Origin: Brevundimonas sp. G8
Lineage (GTDB): Bacteria; Pseudomonadota; Alphaproteobacteria; Caulobacterales; Caulobacteraceae
DNA: 64,000 nt
Reading direction: 5' to 3'
Assembly (NCBI RefSeq): GCF_902506205.1
Contig: NZ_LR732816.1
Location: 1,151,849 to 1,215,848, forward strand
The notes below the pieces were generated by a model, which worked only from the letters and a program-made list of their open reading frames with translations, ran no database searches and was not told the origin of the DNA. How positions within the stretch are numbered: the first letter of the stretch is position 1; every line of letters begins with the position of its first letter. This document shows positions 18,351 to 27,793 of the stretch, piece by piece. The translations under genes were made by a program, and so were the position numbers.

Positions 18351-19451
18351 ATGGCGCTGAATGCGGGGGCCGCCCCCGACGCGATCAAGACCATTTCGGA
18401 CGGGCAGGATCCGGCGGCCGCCTTCACCGACGCCGCGACCCTGGGCGAGGGCCTGCGCGCCGCGCGCGAGCGGTCGGGCAAGTCCCTGGCCGAGCTGGCC
18501 GCCGAGACCAAGGTGCATCGCCGCTTTCTGACCGCGCTGGAGCAGAGCGACTGGTCGTCCCTGCCCTCGCGCGTCTTCGCCCTGGGCTATGTGCGCGCCT
18601 ACGCCTCGGCGCTGTCGGTGGACGAGCAGTCGGCGGTCGAGCGGTTCAAGCGCGAAAGCCCCGACACCTCGGTGCCGCTGAAGGCGCCCATCGGCATCGC
18701 CTTCGAGGACGTGAAACGCCATTCGCCGCGCATCGTCGCCGGCGTCGTCGCCGTGGTGGTCGCCGTCATCGGCTGGAACGTGTTCCAGCGCGCCAGCCTG
18801 CACCAGGTCGCCCACCCTTCCGACATCGCCGCCGTGCCCAAGACCTGGGCGAAGGGCGACGATCCCGATCCGCAGGTGGCTCTGAGCGCGCCCTTGGCCG
18901 CGCCGCCCGACCAGACGACGCCCGAGCTCTACATCACGCGCGGGCTTGAGGCCGAACTGACGGGGGTCGATCCGACCGATCCGGCCGCGATCGCCGCCGC
19001 CGCCAATCCCGAGCCGGTACAGAAGGCCTTCAACCCGCGCGGCGCCGTCTATGGCGCCTCCGCCAACGCCTCCATGGTGGTGATCCAGGCCAAGACGGCC
19101 GGCGCTCTGGTCGTGCGGCTGGGCGATGGTCAGGCCCTGTTCGCACGCCAAATGGCGCCGGGCGAAGCCTGGCGCGCGCCGATCGGCGTGGCGGCGACGG
19201 TGGACGTGTCCGACCCGGCCGCCTTCGACCTCTATCTGAACGGGGAATACGGCGGGTCGCTGGCCGGGGTGCTGACGCCCCTGGCCCAGTTGAACAGCCG
19301 CGCCGACCAGGCCGCGCGGGCGTTGGCGGCGACCCAGGCGCGCGCCCAGGTCCAGGCCCAGGCGGCTCAGGCCCGAGCCCAGACGCAGGCCCAGACGCCA
19401 CCTTCCGCGACCCCCGCCGCCCCGACCCCGACGCCCACGACGCCGAACTGA
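18351..19451 (+). CDS. RodZ-like protein: HTH_25 domain, one membrane helix, DUF4115
   Basis: 366 residues. Cytosolic helix-turn-helix near residues 25-90 ([20 protein letters not shown], then [14 protein letters not shown] and [12 protein letters not shown]), one transmembrane helix about residues 125-145 ([18 protein letters not shown]), a linker, and a C-terminal DUF4115 beta domain ([18 protein letters not shown], then [18 protein letters not shown]). A low-complexity Ala/Gln/Pro/Thr tail ends the protein. The layout matches RodZ, which links MreB to the cell-wall elongation machinery. Start chosen at 18351 (GGGGTCAGG upstream); 18336 is an alternative. ispG follows in 47 bp, as is common for rodZ homologues. 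Confidence 0.82.
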   Translation: MALNAGAAPDAIKTISDGQDPAAAFTDAATLGEGLRAARERSGKSLAELAAETKVHRRFLTALEQSDWSSLPSRVFALGYVRAYASALSVDEQSAVERFKRESPDTSVPLKAPIGIAFEDVKRHSPRIVAGVVAVVVAVIGWNVFQRASLHQVAHPSDIAAVPKTWAKGDDPDPQVALSAPLAAPPDQTTPELYITRGLEAELTGVDPTDPAAIAAAANPEPVQKAFNPRGAVYGASANASMVVIQAKTAGALVVRLGDGQALFARQMAPGEAWRAPIGVAATVDVSDPAAFDLYLNGEYGGSLAGVLTPLAQLNSRADQAARALAATQARAQVQAQAAQARAQTQAQTPPSATPAAPTPTPTTPN

Positions 19452-19498
19452 TCGTCGGCCGTGGTCCCGCCGTCATCATCGGCCTATATGATCCTTCC

Positions 19499-20632
19499 AT
19501 GAGCGATCACTCTCACATCCGACCCTGGCGCCATATCGAGCGCCGCAAGAGCCGCCAGATCCGCGTGGGCTCCGTCCTGGTAGGCGGCGACGCTCCGATC
19601 AGCGTCCAGTCGATGACGAATACGCCGACCACCGATGCGGCGGCGACGGTCGACCAGATCCGCCAGTTGGAAGAGGCCGGCGCCGACATCGTGCGCGTCT
19701 CCTGCCCCGACGTGGAATCGACCCAGGCCTTCAAGACCATCGCCCGCGAGGCCAAGGTCCCCTTGGTCGCCGACATCCATTTCCACTACAAGCGCGGCAT
19801 CGAGGCGGCCGAGGCGGGCGCCGCCTGCCTGCGCATCAATCCGGGCAATATCGGTTCGGCCGACCGCGTCCGCGACGTGATCCAGGCCGCCAAGGACAAC
19901 GGCTGTTCGATGCGGATCGGCGTCAATGCCGGCAGCCTGGAAAAGGAGCTGCTGGAAAAATACGGCGAGCCCTGCCCCGACGCCATGGTCGAGAGCGCGC
20001 TGAACCACGCCCGGATTCTTCAGGATCACGATTTCCACGAGTTCAAGATCTCGGTGAAGGCGTCCGACCCCTTCCTGACCGTCGCCGCCTATCAACAACT
20101 GGCAGAGGTCATCGACTGCCCCCTGCACCTGGGCGTGACCGAGGCCGGGCCGCTGCGCACCGGCACCATCAAGTCGGCCATCGGCATGGGCAATATGCTG
20201 TGGGCCGGCATCGGCGACACCATCCGCGTGTCGCTGGCCGCCGATCCGGTCGAGGAGATCAAGGTCGGGTTCGACATCCTGAAGTCTCTGGGCCTGCGGC
20301 ACCGGGGCGTGAACATCATCGCCTGCCCGTCCTGCGCCCGTCAGGGATTCAACGTCATCGAGACGGTGGCGGTGCTGGAAGAGAAACTGGCCCATATCTC
20401 GACGCCGATGAGCCTGTCAGTCATCGGCTGCGTCGTGAACGGACCGGGCGAGGCCCTCTACACCGACGTCGGTTTCACTGGCGGCGGCAAGGGCGCGGGC
20501 ATGATCTATCTGAACGGCAAGATCGCCCACAAACAGGCCAACGACGGCATGATCGACCACATCGTCGATCTTGTGGAGCAGAAGGCCGCCGAACTGGACG
20601 CGGCGCGGGCACCGCTGGAAGCGGCAGAATAG
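19499..20632 (+). CDS. ispG: 4-hydroxy-3-methylbut-2-en-1-yl diphosphate synthase (flavodoxin)
   Basis: 377 residues. It reduces 2-C-methyl-D-erythritol 2,4-cyclodiphosphate to HMBPP in the MEP isoprenoid pathway. Family marks: [25 protein letters not shown] N-terminus, [31 protein letters not shown], and iron-sulfur cysteines in [12 protein letters not shown] (C-x2-C) and [12 protein letters not shown]. It is the short bacterial form without the extra plant/chlamydial insert. Likely co-transcribed with the RodZ-like gene. Confidence 0.97.
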   Translation: MSDHSHIRPWRHIERRKSRQIRVGSVLVGGDAPISVQSMTNTPTTDAAATVDQIRQLEEAGADIVRVSCPDVESTQAFKTIAREAKVPLVADIHFHYKRGIEAAEAGAACLRINPGNIGSADRVRDVIQAAKDNGCSMRIGVNAGSLEKELLEKYGEPCPDAMVESALNHARILQDHDFHEFKISVKASDPFLTVAAYQQLAEVIDCPLHLGVTEAGPLRTGTIKSAIGMGNMLWAGIGDTIRVSLAADPVEEIKVGFDILKSLGLRHRGVNIIACPSCARQGFNVIETVAVLEEKLAHISTPMSLSVIGCVVNGPGEALYTDVGFTGGGKGAGMIYLNGKIAHKQANDGMIDHIVDLVEQKAAELDAARAPLEAAE

Positions 20633-20761
20633 GCCTGCGGCGCCTCGCCGCACCCTCGCTTTCAAACTTCACCGTTCCGTGATTGACGCTCGATAATGAA
20701 AGTGCAACCTAGGCTATAGGCCCGCCTGGGGAGGCCGGACCCTATTTCATCGAGGGTTTCC

Positions 20762-21223
20762 ATGATTTCCAAGACTGTCGCGCGCTTTGGCGCGCGTGCG
20801 TTCACGCTGGTCGGCGTGGCGCTTTCCCTGCCCGCGTGTGCGACCATGACACGCGGCACGACGCAGGAGTTCACCGTCGAGAGCACGCCACCCGGCGCTC
20901 AGGCCAGCACGTCGAACGGTTTCGAGTGCGCGGCGACGCCCTGCACCTTCCGCATGTCGCGCAAGGACGCGTTCAACATCACCGTGTCCAAGGAGGGCTA
21001 TGTCTCGCAGACCCACGAGGTGACCAGCAGCATGTCCGGCGCCGGCGGCGCGGCCTTGGCTGGAAACGTTCTGGTCGGCGGCCTGATCGGCGGAGCCGTC
21101 GACGCCTCATCCGGGGCCTTGAATGACCTGAAGCCCAATCCGCTGACCGTCGTCCTGCTCACGCCCGCCGAGGAAGCGGCGGCCGCCCGCGCGCCCGCCG
21201 CAACTTCGGCTGGCGGCGAATGA
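20762..21223 (+). CDS. Small lipoprotein with PEGA-like repeat and hydrophobic segment
   Basis: 153 residues. Signal peptide with lipobox LPAC near residue 22. TQEFTVESTPPGAQAS followed by TPCTFRMSRKDAFNITVSKEGY resembles a PEGA domain, a surface carbohydrate- or wall-associated fold. Then a glycine-rich hydrophobic stretch (GGAALAGNVLVGGLIGGAVDA) and an alanine-rich end. Function unknown. Its TGA overlaps the next ATG by four bases (ATGA), so the two lipoproteins are co-translated. Confidence 0.82.
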   Translation: MISKTVARFGARAFTLVGVALSLPACATMTRGTTQEFTVESTPPGAQASTSNGFECAATPCTFRMSRKDAFNITVSKEGYVSQTHEVTSSMSGAGGAALAGNVLVGGLIGGAVDASSGALNDLKPNPLTVVLLTPAEEAAAARAPAATSAGGE

Positions 21224-21753
21224 TGATCCGCCGCATCGCAGCCGCTGGCCTGGTCGCCGCCCTGATGGGCGTCGCGGCCTGCGCCACGCCGTCCAACCCC
21301 GCCATGATGACCTTGGCGGCGACCCCGGGCCTGACGGCCTCAGCGGGGGACCTGGGCTATCGCTCGGTAACCAGCGTGACGGTTTCCGGAGGTCAGAGCA
21401 CCAACCCGCTGTGGACCTCACAGGTCTCGAATGCGGACTTCAAGACCGCGCTCGAAGGCTCGTTGGCCGCAGCCGGCTATATGGGAAGCGAAGGCCAACC
21501 CATGACCGTCTCGGCGTCGCTGATCAACCTGAAGCAGCCGCTGGCCGGCTTCGACATGACGGTCACCAGCCAGGTTCGCTACACGGTCGCTCGTGGCGAA
21601 CGCACCGTCTTCGACGAAACGGTCGGTGCGACCGGAACGGCGACGATGGGTCAGGCCCTCGTTGCAGGCGAACGTCTTCGCATGGCTAACGAGGCGGCGA
21701 TCCGCGAGAACATCAAGGAATTCCTGACCCGCTTCCGCGCCCGCGCTCGCTGA
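21220..21753 (+). CDS. Unknown lipoprotein, coupled to the preceding one
   Basis: 177 residues. Signal peptide ends with MGVAACATP, a good lipobox (residue 21 cysteine). The mature part is a mixed alpha/beta domain: SVTSVTVSGGQSTNPLWTSQV, FKTALEGSLAAAGYM, VSASLINLKQPLAGFDM and a late RENIKEFLTRFRARAR helix. I do not recognise the family; the pattern of a short secreted alpha/beta lipoprotein with a conserved 'xALxxSLxxAGY' helix suggests an envelope assembly or stress role, but this is weak. A bidirectional terminator follows. Confidence 0.8.
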   Translation: MMIRRIAAAGLVAALMGVAACATPSNPAMMTLAATPGLTASAGDLGYRSVTSVTVSGGQSTNPLWTSQVSNADFKTALEGSLAAAGYMGSEGQPMTVSASLINLKQPLAGFDMTVTSQVRYTVARGERTVFDETVGATGTATMGQALVAGERLRMANEAAIRENIKEFLTRFRARAR

Positions 21754-21771
21754 GCCGTAGGACAGGATAAA

Positions 21772-21807
21772 GAAGAGGCGGCGGGTTCGTACCGCCGCCT
21801 CTTTTCG
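21772..21807. terminator. Bidirectional intrinsic terminator between convergent genes
   Basis: A 12-bp perfect stem AAGAGGCGGCGG / CCGCCGCCTCTT (21773-21784, 21792-21803) with a 7-nt loop. T-rich tails follow on both strands (TTCGTTT on plus; CTTTAT on minus). It ends both the lipoprotein pair and the TauE operon. Confidence 0.88.
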
Positions 21808-21809
21808 TT

Positions 21810-22586
21810 TCAGATCACGTTGAACAGCCGCAGGGCCTGATAGCCGGCGGACAGAAGCACCACGGCGCCGACGCCGTAGGTCAGCACGCGACGCGGAGCG
21901 ATGCGGGCGATGATGCCGGCGAAGGGCGCGGCGATCAGGCCGCCGATGATCAGGCCCAGCACCGCCATGGCGTGGGTGGAGAAGCCCTCGGCCTCCTGCC
22001 AGTGGCCCGTCAGCAGGGCGACCAGGAAGGTGGCGGAAATGGCCGAGGTGACGAAGAACTCGGCCGTATTGGTGGTGCCGATCGAGGCGCGCGGGTCCTG
22101 CCCCGTGCCGACCAGGGTGGTGGTGACCGTAGGGCCCCAACCGCCGCCGCCCACCGCATCGAAGAAGCCGCCGACCAGGCCCAGAGGCCCGGCGAACTTG
22201 CGCGGGAAGATTCGCTCGCGCGTCTGGCGGGTGGCGCGCCAGATGATCACCAAACCCATGACGGCCAGATAGGCGGTGATGAACGGCCGGATCACGTCGC
22301 CGTCGATGCTGGTCAGGACGAAGGCCCCGATGCTTCCGCCCACGACCCCGCCAAGGGCCAGGGGCACGAACAGCTTCCAGTTCACGTTCTTGTTGACCGT
22401 GTGCGATCCGGCCGACGCCGCCGTGGTGAAGACCTCGGCCGCATGGACGCTGGCCGACGCCGTCGCAGGCGGCACGCCGAACGACAGCAGCACGGTCGAG
22501 GATATGACGCCATAGGCCATGCCCAGCGCCCCATCCACGATCTGGGCCAGGAAACCGACGAGGAGAAAGAGGAGAAAATCTTGCAT
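21810..22586 (-). CDS. TauE/SafE-family sulfite/organosulfur anion exporter
   Basis: 258 residues, about eight helices arranged as two repeats. Each half starts with a glycine/aspartate motif: VGFLAQIVDGALGMAYGVIS at the N-terminus and GLVGGFFDAVGGGGWGPTV in the middle, the usual TauE/SafE signature. Members move sulfite, sulfoacetate and related anions out of the cell. It lies 34 bp downstream of an Rrf2-type regulator gene on the same strand, so the two should form an operon and the exporter is probably controlled by that regulator. Confidence 0.9.
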   Translation of the reverse strand: MQDFLLFLLVGFLAQIVDGALGMAYGVISSTVLLSFGVPPATASASVHAAEVFTTAASAGSHTVNKNVNWKLFVPLALGGVVGGSIGAFVLTSIDGDVIRPFITAYLAVMGLVIIWRATRQTRERIFPRKFAGPLGLVGGFFDAVGGGGWGPTVTTTLVGTGQDPRASIGTTNTAEFFVTSAISATFLVALLTGHWQEAEGFSTHAMAVLGLIIGGLIAAPFAGIIARIAPRRVLTYGVGAVVLLSAGYQALRLFNVI

Positions 22587-22620
22587 GGGCGGCCCCTGAA
22601 ACGCGGACGAACGGTGCGGT

Positions 22621-23061
22621 TTATTTCCCTAGTCGGTCAATAGGAGAAGAATTGGCGGCGGCTTGCAGAAGGGTTCGTCCCTCGAACACCGCCGCGATGG
22701 CGTCGCGCCCGTCCTGAAGCACGGGTTGAAGAGGACAGGTCTCTACATCCGGGCAGGTCTCGCACGGGCCATAGGCGGTGCGAGAGGCGCAAGGCGCGAG
22801 AGCCAGCGGTCCTTCCAGCGCGCGGATGACGTCGGCGAAGCTGATGGCGTCGGCCGGGGCCGCCAGCGCGTAGCCGCCCGCCCTGCCCCGTTTCGACACC
22901 AAAAGATGCTGGCGTCGCAGGTCCAGCAGGATGGCCTCCAGAAACTTGCGCGGGGCCGCCGCCGCCTCGGCGATCTCGGCGATGGTGGCCGGTCCCCCGC
23001 CCGGAAGACCGGCCAGATGGACCATGGCGCGCAGGGCGTAGCGGGACCGGTTCGACAGCAT
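22621..23061 (-). CDS. Rrf2-family transcriptional regulator with four cysteines
   Basis: 146 residues. Winged HTH: MLSNRSRYALRAMVHLAGLP, IAEIAEAAAAPRKFLEAIL, and the wing LVSKRGRAGGYALA. The C-terminal part has C91, C100, C103 and C109 (APCAS, GPCETCPDVETC), a spacing different from the three-cysteine IscR pattern but suited to bind an iron-sulfur cluster or react with sulfur species. As first gene before the TauE-like exporter it most likely senses sulfite, sulfide or nitrosative/oxidative stress and controls the exporter; that link is inferred from the operon. Confidence 0.88.
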   Translation of the reverse strand: MLSNRSRYALRAMVHLAGLPGGGPATIAEIAEAAAAPRKFLEAILLDLRRQHLLVSKRGRAGGYALAAPADAISFADVIRALEGPLALAPCASRTAYGPCETCPDVETCPLQPVLQDGRDAIAAVFEGRTLLQAAANSSPIDRLGK

Positions 23062-23121
23062 GGTCCGTGATCGCCCGACCGGACGCCGGACGCAAGACGC
23101 CGTTCGCCGGTGCGGACGATC

Positions 23122-23751
23122 TCAGGCCGTGCGCCCCAGACGGGCCACGGCCTCAAGGATCTGGGCGCCGTTGTAGGGTTTCAGCACCAGGGCCTCGGCC
23201 ATGTCGGCGTTTCGGGCAGCGGCGGCGACATCGCCGGAGATGAAGATCACCCGCACGTCCCAACGTCCGGTCAGCACCTGGGCCAGTTCAACCCCGGTCA
23301 TCTCGCCCGACAGATTGATGTCCAGCAGGGCCGCGTCGAGGCTGTGCAGCGCCGCCGCCGCCTCGGCCGCCGCCGCGCTGTGGAAGGGGCCGACGACGCT
23401 GTGGCCCGCCTCGGTCAACAGCTCGGTCAGGGAGGCGGCGGCGTCGGGATCGTCCTCGACCACCAGCAAGGTCAGGGCCTCGACATCGGTCGGCGGCGTG
23501 GCGTCCAGCGGCGCCTGACGCGTGACGACGGCGCGCAGGTCGCGCCAGACCTCGGTCGAGGGGCGGTCGGTGTCCAGATCATAGATGGCGGCCATGGCGT
23601 TCAGCTCCCGGGCGTCTTCAGGTGAGAGGTCCCCGCCGGTCTCGGCCAGGCGGGTATCGTACAGGCGGCAAAGGCGTTCGACGCTGTCGGCGACAGGGTC
23701 GGTGTCGAATTGAGCCGTATCGGGTTTAGATAGGGGCGGGCGATCGAACAT
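23122..23751 (-). CDS. Response regulator receiver protein with N-terminal extension
   Basis: 209 residues. Residues about 93-205 are a receiver domain: acidic pair VVEDD (97-101), phosphoacceptor D144 in ALLDINLSG, FISGD, and the conserved lysine in LVLKPYN. Residues 1-90 form a helical extension (VERLCRLYDTRLAETGGDL, ELNAMAAIYDLD) without a recognised domain. There is no output domain, so it probably acts by protein contact, like DivK/CpdR-type or general-stress receiver proteins. No histidine kinase is adjacent. Confidence 0.85.
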   Translation of the reverse strand: MFDRPPLSKPDTAQFDTDPVADSVERLCRLYDTRLAETGGDLSPEDARELNAMAAIYDLDTDRPSTEVWRDLRAVVTRQAPLDATPPTDVEALTLLVVEDDPDAAASLTELLTEAGHSVVGPFHSAAAAEAAAALHSLDAALLDINLSGEMTGVELAQVLTGRWDVRVIFISGDVAAAARNADMAEALVLKPYNGAQILEAVARLGRTA

Positions 23752-23945
23752 GCGTCCTCCTCACGATTGCTCATGGCCAGCTAAGCGGTTGAACCCCTCT
23801 TCGTAACCGCCTCTGACGCCATCGTGACCGTGGCGTTATCGCCGATCACAAGCGCGGCGCCCGGTCGGTGAGACGGCTTGCAATCGACACGACCGCCCCC
23901 GGCGGGTAAGGACGGCCCCTTGCGTTTCCTCAGGATATTTCCGTC

Positions 23946-25013
23946 TTGCGACTGCCCCAGGCCCGTCTCGATCAGGTGCTCGACCGCTTCCACGAAGTCG
24001 AAGCGCGCATGGGCGCGGTCACCGACGGCGCCGAGATCGTGCGCCTGTCCAAGGAACATGCCGAACTGAAGCCCGTGGCCGACGCGGTTCAGGGCCTGGC
24101 CCGCGCCCGCGCCGAGATGGCGGACCTGGAAGCCATGACGGCCGACCCCGAAATGGCGGCGATGGCGCAGGACGAGCTGCAGATCCTGAGTGAAACCCTG
24201 CCGGGCCTGGAACGCGAGGTGGCCCTGCTGCTGGCCCCGCGCGACGCCGACGAGAACGCCTCGGCCGTGCTGGAAGTGCGCGCCGGCACCGGCGGCGACG
24301 AGGCGGCTCTTTTCGCCGGCGACCTGTTCCGCATGTACTCCCGCTACGCCTCCACGCGCGGCTGGAGGATCGAGTTGGATTCGGCGACCGAGGGCGACGC
24401 TGGCGGCTACAAGGAAATCATCGCCACGGTCACCGGCGACGGCGTGTTCGGCCGGCTGAAGTTCGAGAGCGGCGTCCACCGGGTGCAGCGCGTGCCGACG
24501 ACCGAGTCGCAGGGGCGCATCCACACCTCGGCGGCGACGGTCGCGGTCCTGCCCGAGGTCGAGGACGTCGAGATCGAAATCCACGACAAGGACATCCGCA
24601 TCGACACCTTCCGCGCCTCCGGCTCGGGCGGTCAGCACGTCAATACGACCGATTCCGCCGTGCGCATCACCCACCTGCCCACCGGCATCATGGTGACCTC
24701 GTCGGAGAAGTCCCAGCACGTCAACCGAGACAAGGCGATGAAGAACCTGCGCGTGCGCCTGTACGACATGCAGCGCCAGGCCAAGGACCTGGCCCGGTCC
24801 GATACGCGCAAGTCCCAGGTCGGATCGGGCGACCGGTCGGAACGGATCCGCACCTACAACTATCCGCAAGGCCGGGTCAGCGATCACCGCATCAACCTGA
24901 CCCTGCACAGCCTGGCCCAGATCATGGAAGGCGACATCGACCCCCTGCTGAACGCCCTGATCGCCGAGGATCAGGCCGCGCGCCTGGCGGACCTGGAAGC
25001 CGAGTTCGGCTGA
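23946..25013 (+). CDS. prfA: Peptide chain release factor 1
   Basis: 355 residues; TTG start chosen because the protein then begins in the normal RF1 way ([13 protein letters not shown]). RF1 reads UAA and UAG stop codons and releases the peptide. The GGQ loop is at residues 228-230 ([17 protein letters not shown]), flanked by [12 protein letters not shown] and THLPTGI. The codon-recognition tripeptide, usually P-A/V-T, reads P-T-T here ([13 protein letters not shown]). The usual companion prmC is not downstream; the next gene is convergent and its stop abuts this one. Confidence 0.96.
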   Translation: MRLPQARLDQVLDRFHEVEARMGAVTDGAEIVRLSKEHAELKPVADAVQGLARARAEMADLEAMTADPEMAAMAQDELQILSETLPGLEREVALLLAPRDADENASAVLEVRAGTGGDEAALFAGDLFRMYSRYASTRGWRIELDSATEGDAGGYKEIIATVTGDGVFGRLKFESGVHRVQRVPTTESQGRIHTSAATVAVLPEVEDVEIEIHDKDIRIDTFRASGSGGQHVNTTDSAVRITHLPTGIMVTSSEKSQHVNRDKAMKNLRVRLYDMQRQAKDLARSDTRKSQVGSGDRSERIRTYNYPQGRVSDHRINLTLHSLAQIMEGDIDPLLNALIAEDQAARLADLEAEFG

Positions 25014-25403
25014 TCAGCCCAGCACGCCGGCGACCGGCAGCCACAGCACCAGGCCGGTGACGGCGGTGTAGCCCAGGAAGGCGTGGACCGAGCGCCGGCG
25101 GCCGGCGGCGGCGGGATCGTTCAGATCGGAACGGTTGGCCCACAACAGATAGGCTGCCTGGATGCCCCATCCCGCCAGGAAGGCGACGACCGCCCAGGCG
25201 CTGAGCGCCGCAAGCGCCGCGCCGGACGCCAGGACCAGCACCCCGCCCAAGGCGATAACCCCGTCAGCGACCTGATCATTGGTCGGAACGGAGATCAGGC
25301 CGGACAAGGCCCGTTGCAGACGCCAGTTGAGCCAAGCCTGATACATAAGCATCAGTCCGCCCAAGACGTAGAACACCCCGATCGCGCGTGCAGCCCACTC
25401 CAT
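25014..25403 (-). CDS. Unknown small inner-membrane protein
   Basis: 129 residues, four hydrophobic helices: AIGVFYVLGGLMLMYQAWL, VIALGGVLVLASGAALAAL, WAVVAFLAGWGIQAAYLLWA and AFLGYTAVTGLVLWLPVAGV. A basic loop (RSDLNDPAAAGRRRS) separates helices 3 and 4. No recognised family. Its stop is directly next to the prfA stop. The 113 bp upstream (to 25516) hold only its promoter region and the tail of the GST gene. Confidence 0.72.
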   Translation of the reverse strand: MEWAARAIGVFYVLGGLMLMYQAWLNWRLQRALSGLISVPTNDQVADGVIALGGVLVLASGAALAALSAWAVVAFLAGWGIQAAYLLWANRSDLNDPAAAGRRRSVHAFLGYTAVTGLVLWLPVAGVLG

Positions 25404-25516
25404 GGCAGGAATAAGGCACCATTTTCGGCCGTTGTAATCGCCGAAAATGCAGGGCGATTCGAAACCTTAACGACCGGCGCAAAATAGACACAACCGATGG
25501 TATCCCACCGCGCCCG

Positions 25517-26128
25517 CTACCCCTCGGCGGCCAGGGCCCGGATAACAGCGGGCCGGGCCTGCATCCGTTCGAAATGGGCCTGGACCTTGGGGAAGTCGGC
25601 GATGTCGACGCCGTCGCTGTCCAGCCAGGCCGCGAAGGTGAAAAGATAGGGGTCCGCGACCGTATAGGCGTCGCCCATGACCCAGTCGCCGTTCAGACCG
25701 CCTTCGATCAAGGCGAAGCCATCGCGCATGTTCTGCGTCACCTTGGCCGCCATGGAGGACTGGGCGGCGGCATCGTCGCTCCAGCGCGAGGCGCGACGGC
25801 CGTGGGCGTGGGCCACATGGATCGTGGTGGCCAGATAGAGGTTGAAGGCCTGCATCCGCGCGAATGCGAACGGATCGACCGGCGCCAACAAGCCCGCAGG
25901 GGCGAGCGCGGCGATGTAGGCGAGGATCGCCGGGCTTTCGGTCAGCACGCCCTGATCGGTCGCCAGGGCGGGGACGCGTCCCTTCGGATTGATCGCCAGA
26001 AACGCCGGCTGGCGTTGGTCCGCCTTGGCGAAATCGATCAGGCGGATGTCGAAGTCCAGGCCGGACTCTTCCAGCGCGATGTGGCTGGCGCGGCTGCACG
26101 AGCCGGGAGAGGTATGGAGGGTCAGCAT
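25517..26128 (-). CDS. Glutathione S-transferase, beta-class-like
   Basis: 203 residues. N-terminal thioredoxin-like domain with HTSPGSCSRASHIALEE, where C11 corresponds to the catalytic cysteine of beta-class bacterial GSTs; cis-proline and glutathione-contact segment NPKGRVPAL; and LTESPAILAYIA. C-terminal all-helical domain with YTVADPYLFTFAAWL. ATG at 26128 preferred, with AGAGG eight bases upstream; a TTG 18 bases further up is possible. Conjugates glutathione to electrophiles or reduces peroxides; substrate unknown. Lies downstream of the sucB terminator, so it is likely separately expressed. Confidence 0.88.
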   Translation of the reverse strand: MLTLHTSPGSCSRASHIALEESGLDFDIRLIDFAKADQRQPAFLAINPKGRVPALATDQGVLTESPAILAYIAALAPAGLLAPVDPFAFARMQAFNLYLATTIHVAHAHGRRASRWSDDAAAQSSMAAKVTQNMRDGFALIEGGLNGDWVMGDAYTVADPYLFTFAAWLDSDGVDIADFPKVQAHFERMQARPAVIRALAAEG

Positions 26129-26146
26129 GTTCAAACCTCTGATCAA

Positions 26147-26177
26147 AGAAAAAGGCGGCGAGATCGTCGCCGCCTTT
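26147..26177 (-). terminator. Intrinsic terminator after sucB
   Basis: Read on the minus strand: 11-bp stem AAAGGCGGCGA / TCGCCGCCTTT with a 5-nt loop (26151-26177) followed by TTTTTCTTT. It lies 8 bp after the sucB stop and ends the sucA-sucB message. Confidence 0.88.
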
Positions 26178-26185
26178 CAGGGTCT

Positions 26186-27751
26186 TTACAGGTCCAACAG
26201 GGCCCGCGCCGGATCTTCCAGCAGTTCCTTGACCCGAACCAGGAAGGTCACGGCTTCCTTGCCGTCCACGATGCGGTGATCGTAGCTGAGGGCCAGGTAC
26301 ATCATCGGGCGGATCTTGACCTCGCCGTTGATGGCCATCGGGCGCTGGACGATGTTGTGCATGCCCAGGATGCCCGACTGTGGCGCATTCAGGATCGGCG
26401 TGGACATCAGCGAGCCGTAGGTGCCGCCGTTGGTGATGGTGAAGGTGCCGCCCTGCATCTGATCCATAGTCAGGGCGCCGTCACGTGCGGCCTTGCCCAG
26501 GGCGCCGATGCCCTTTTCGATCCCGGCGAGGGTCAGGGTGTCGGCGTCGCGCAGGACCGGAACCACCAGGCCCTTGTCGGTGCCAACGGCGACGCCGATG
26601 TCATAGTGGTTCTTGTAGATGATGTCGGTGCCGTCGATCTCGGCGTTGACGGCCGGGATCTCGTGCAGGGCCGCGACGACGGCCTTGGTGAAGAAGGACA
26701 TGAAGCCCAGCTTCACGCCGTGACGCTTCTCGAACACGTCCTTGTACTGGGCGCGCAGAGCCATGACGTTGGTCATGTCCACCTCGTTGAAGGTGGTCAG
26801 CTGGGCGGCCGTGTTCTGCGATTCCTTCAGGCGACGGGCGATGGTCTGACGCAGGCGCGTCATCTTGACCCGCTCTTCGCGCGGCTGGTCGGCGCGCGGG
26901 GCGGCAGGCGCAGCAGCGGCGGCCGGAGCCGAAACGGCGGCCTGACCAATGGCGGCGATGGCGTCGGCCTTGGTGATGTTGCCCTTCGGACCCGTGGCGG
27001 CGATGGCCTTCGGATCCAGATTGTTCTCGCCCACGACGCGCTGGACGGCGGGCGACAGGGTTTCGTTCTTGGCGCCTGAGACTTGGGCCGAGCCGGTGTT
27101 GGCCGGGGCGGCGGCAGGGGCTGGAGCGGCAACAGCAGCAGCAGCTGGGGCAGCGGCGGCGGCGCCCGAGCCCGAGATCGAGCCGATCTTCTGGTTCGGG
27201 GTAACTGTCGCGCCTTCGTCGGCGGCGATGGTCAGGACGCCGTCAGCCGGGGCCGACACCTCGACCGCGACCTTGTCGGTCTCGATCTCGACCAGCAGTT
27301 CGTCCTTCTTGACCGTGTCGCCGTTCTTCTTGACCCACTTGCCCACCGAGCCTTCGGCGACGCTTTCGCCCATGACCGGGACCATGATGTCGATCGCTGT
27401 TTCAGCGGCGGGCGCGGCGGGCGGAGCCGCAGCAGCGGGGGCCGACTTGGTCTCGGCCTTGGCGGCCGGTGCGGCCTTTGCCTGAGCGGGGGCGGAAGCC
27501 GGAGCGGCGGCGGACGCGCCCTCGGTCACCGACCCCAGGATCGTGCCGGGAACGACGTTGTCGCCCTCGGCCGCCTTGATGTCGCCCAGCACGCCGTCGG
27601 CGGGCGAGACGACTTCCAGCGAGACCTTGTCGGTTTCCAGCTCGACCAGCAGCTCGTCCTTCTTGACCGGGTCGCCGACCTTCTTGGTCCACTTCGCGAT
27701 GGTGGCTTCGGTGACGGATTCACCGAGGGCGGGGGTCAGGATGTCGGCCAT
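26186..27751 (-). CDS. sucB: 2-oxoglutarate dehydrogenase E2, dihydrolipoyl succinyltransferase, with two lipoyl domains
   Basis: 521 residues. It transfers the succinyl group from E1 to CoA. Two lipoyl domains are present: the first with lipoylated K42 (LETDKVSLE), the second with K160 (IETDKVAVE), joined by Ala/Pro-rich linkers (about 78-118 and 195-225). A peripheral-subunit-binding domain follows ([19 protein letters not shown]), then the catalytic domain with the active-site [12 protein letters not shown] near the end. E. coli SucB has one lipoyl domain, so this one is longer than that model, though two-domain forms occur elsewhere. It is 42 bp downstream of sucA. No E3 (lpd) gene is in the window. 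Confidence 0.95.
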   Translation of the reverse strand: MADILTPALGESVTEATIAKWTKKVGDPVKKDELLVELETDKVSLEVVSPADGVLGDIKAAEGDNVVPGTILGSVTEGASAAAPASAPAQAKAAPAAKAETKSAPAAAAPPAAPAAETAIDIMVPVMGESVAEGSVGKWVKKNGDTVKKDELLVEIETDKVAVEVSAPADGVLTIAADEGATVTPNQKIGSISGSGAAAAAPAAAAVAAPAPAAAPANTGSAQVSGAKNETLSPAVQRVVGENNLDPKAIAATGPKGNITKADAIAAIGQAAVSAPAAAAAPAAPRADQPREERVKMTRLRQTIARRLKESQNTAAQLTTFNEVDMTNVMALRAQYKDVFEKRHGVKLGFMSFFTKAVVAALHEIPAVNAEIDGTDIIYKNHYDIGVAVGTDKGLVVPVLRDADTLTLAGIEKGIGALGKAARDGALTMDQMQGGTFTITNGGTYGSLMSTPILNAPQSGILGMHNIVQRPMAINGEVKIRPMMYLALSYDHRIVDGKEAVTFLVRVKELLEDPARALLDL

Positions 27752-27793
27752 GTCAGGTCCAGCTCGTCTCTAGGTCGGTCTTTTATACGTGTA

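Noticed and set aside
20683..20719. Sigma-70-like promoter upstream of the first lipoprotein
   Set aside because: TTGACG is present but no -10 element lies at suitable spacing; too weak to list as a feature.
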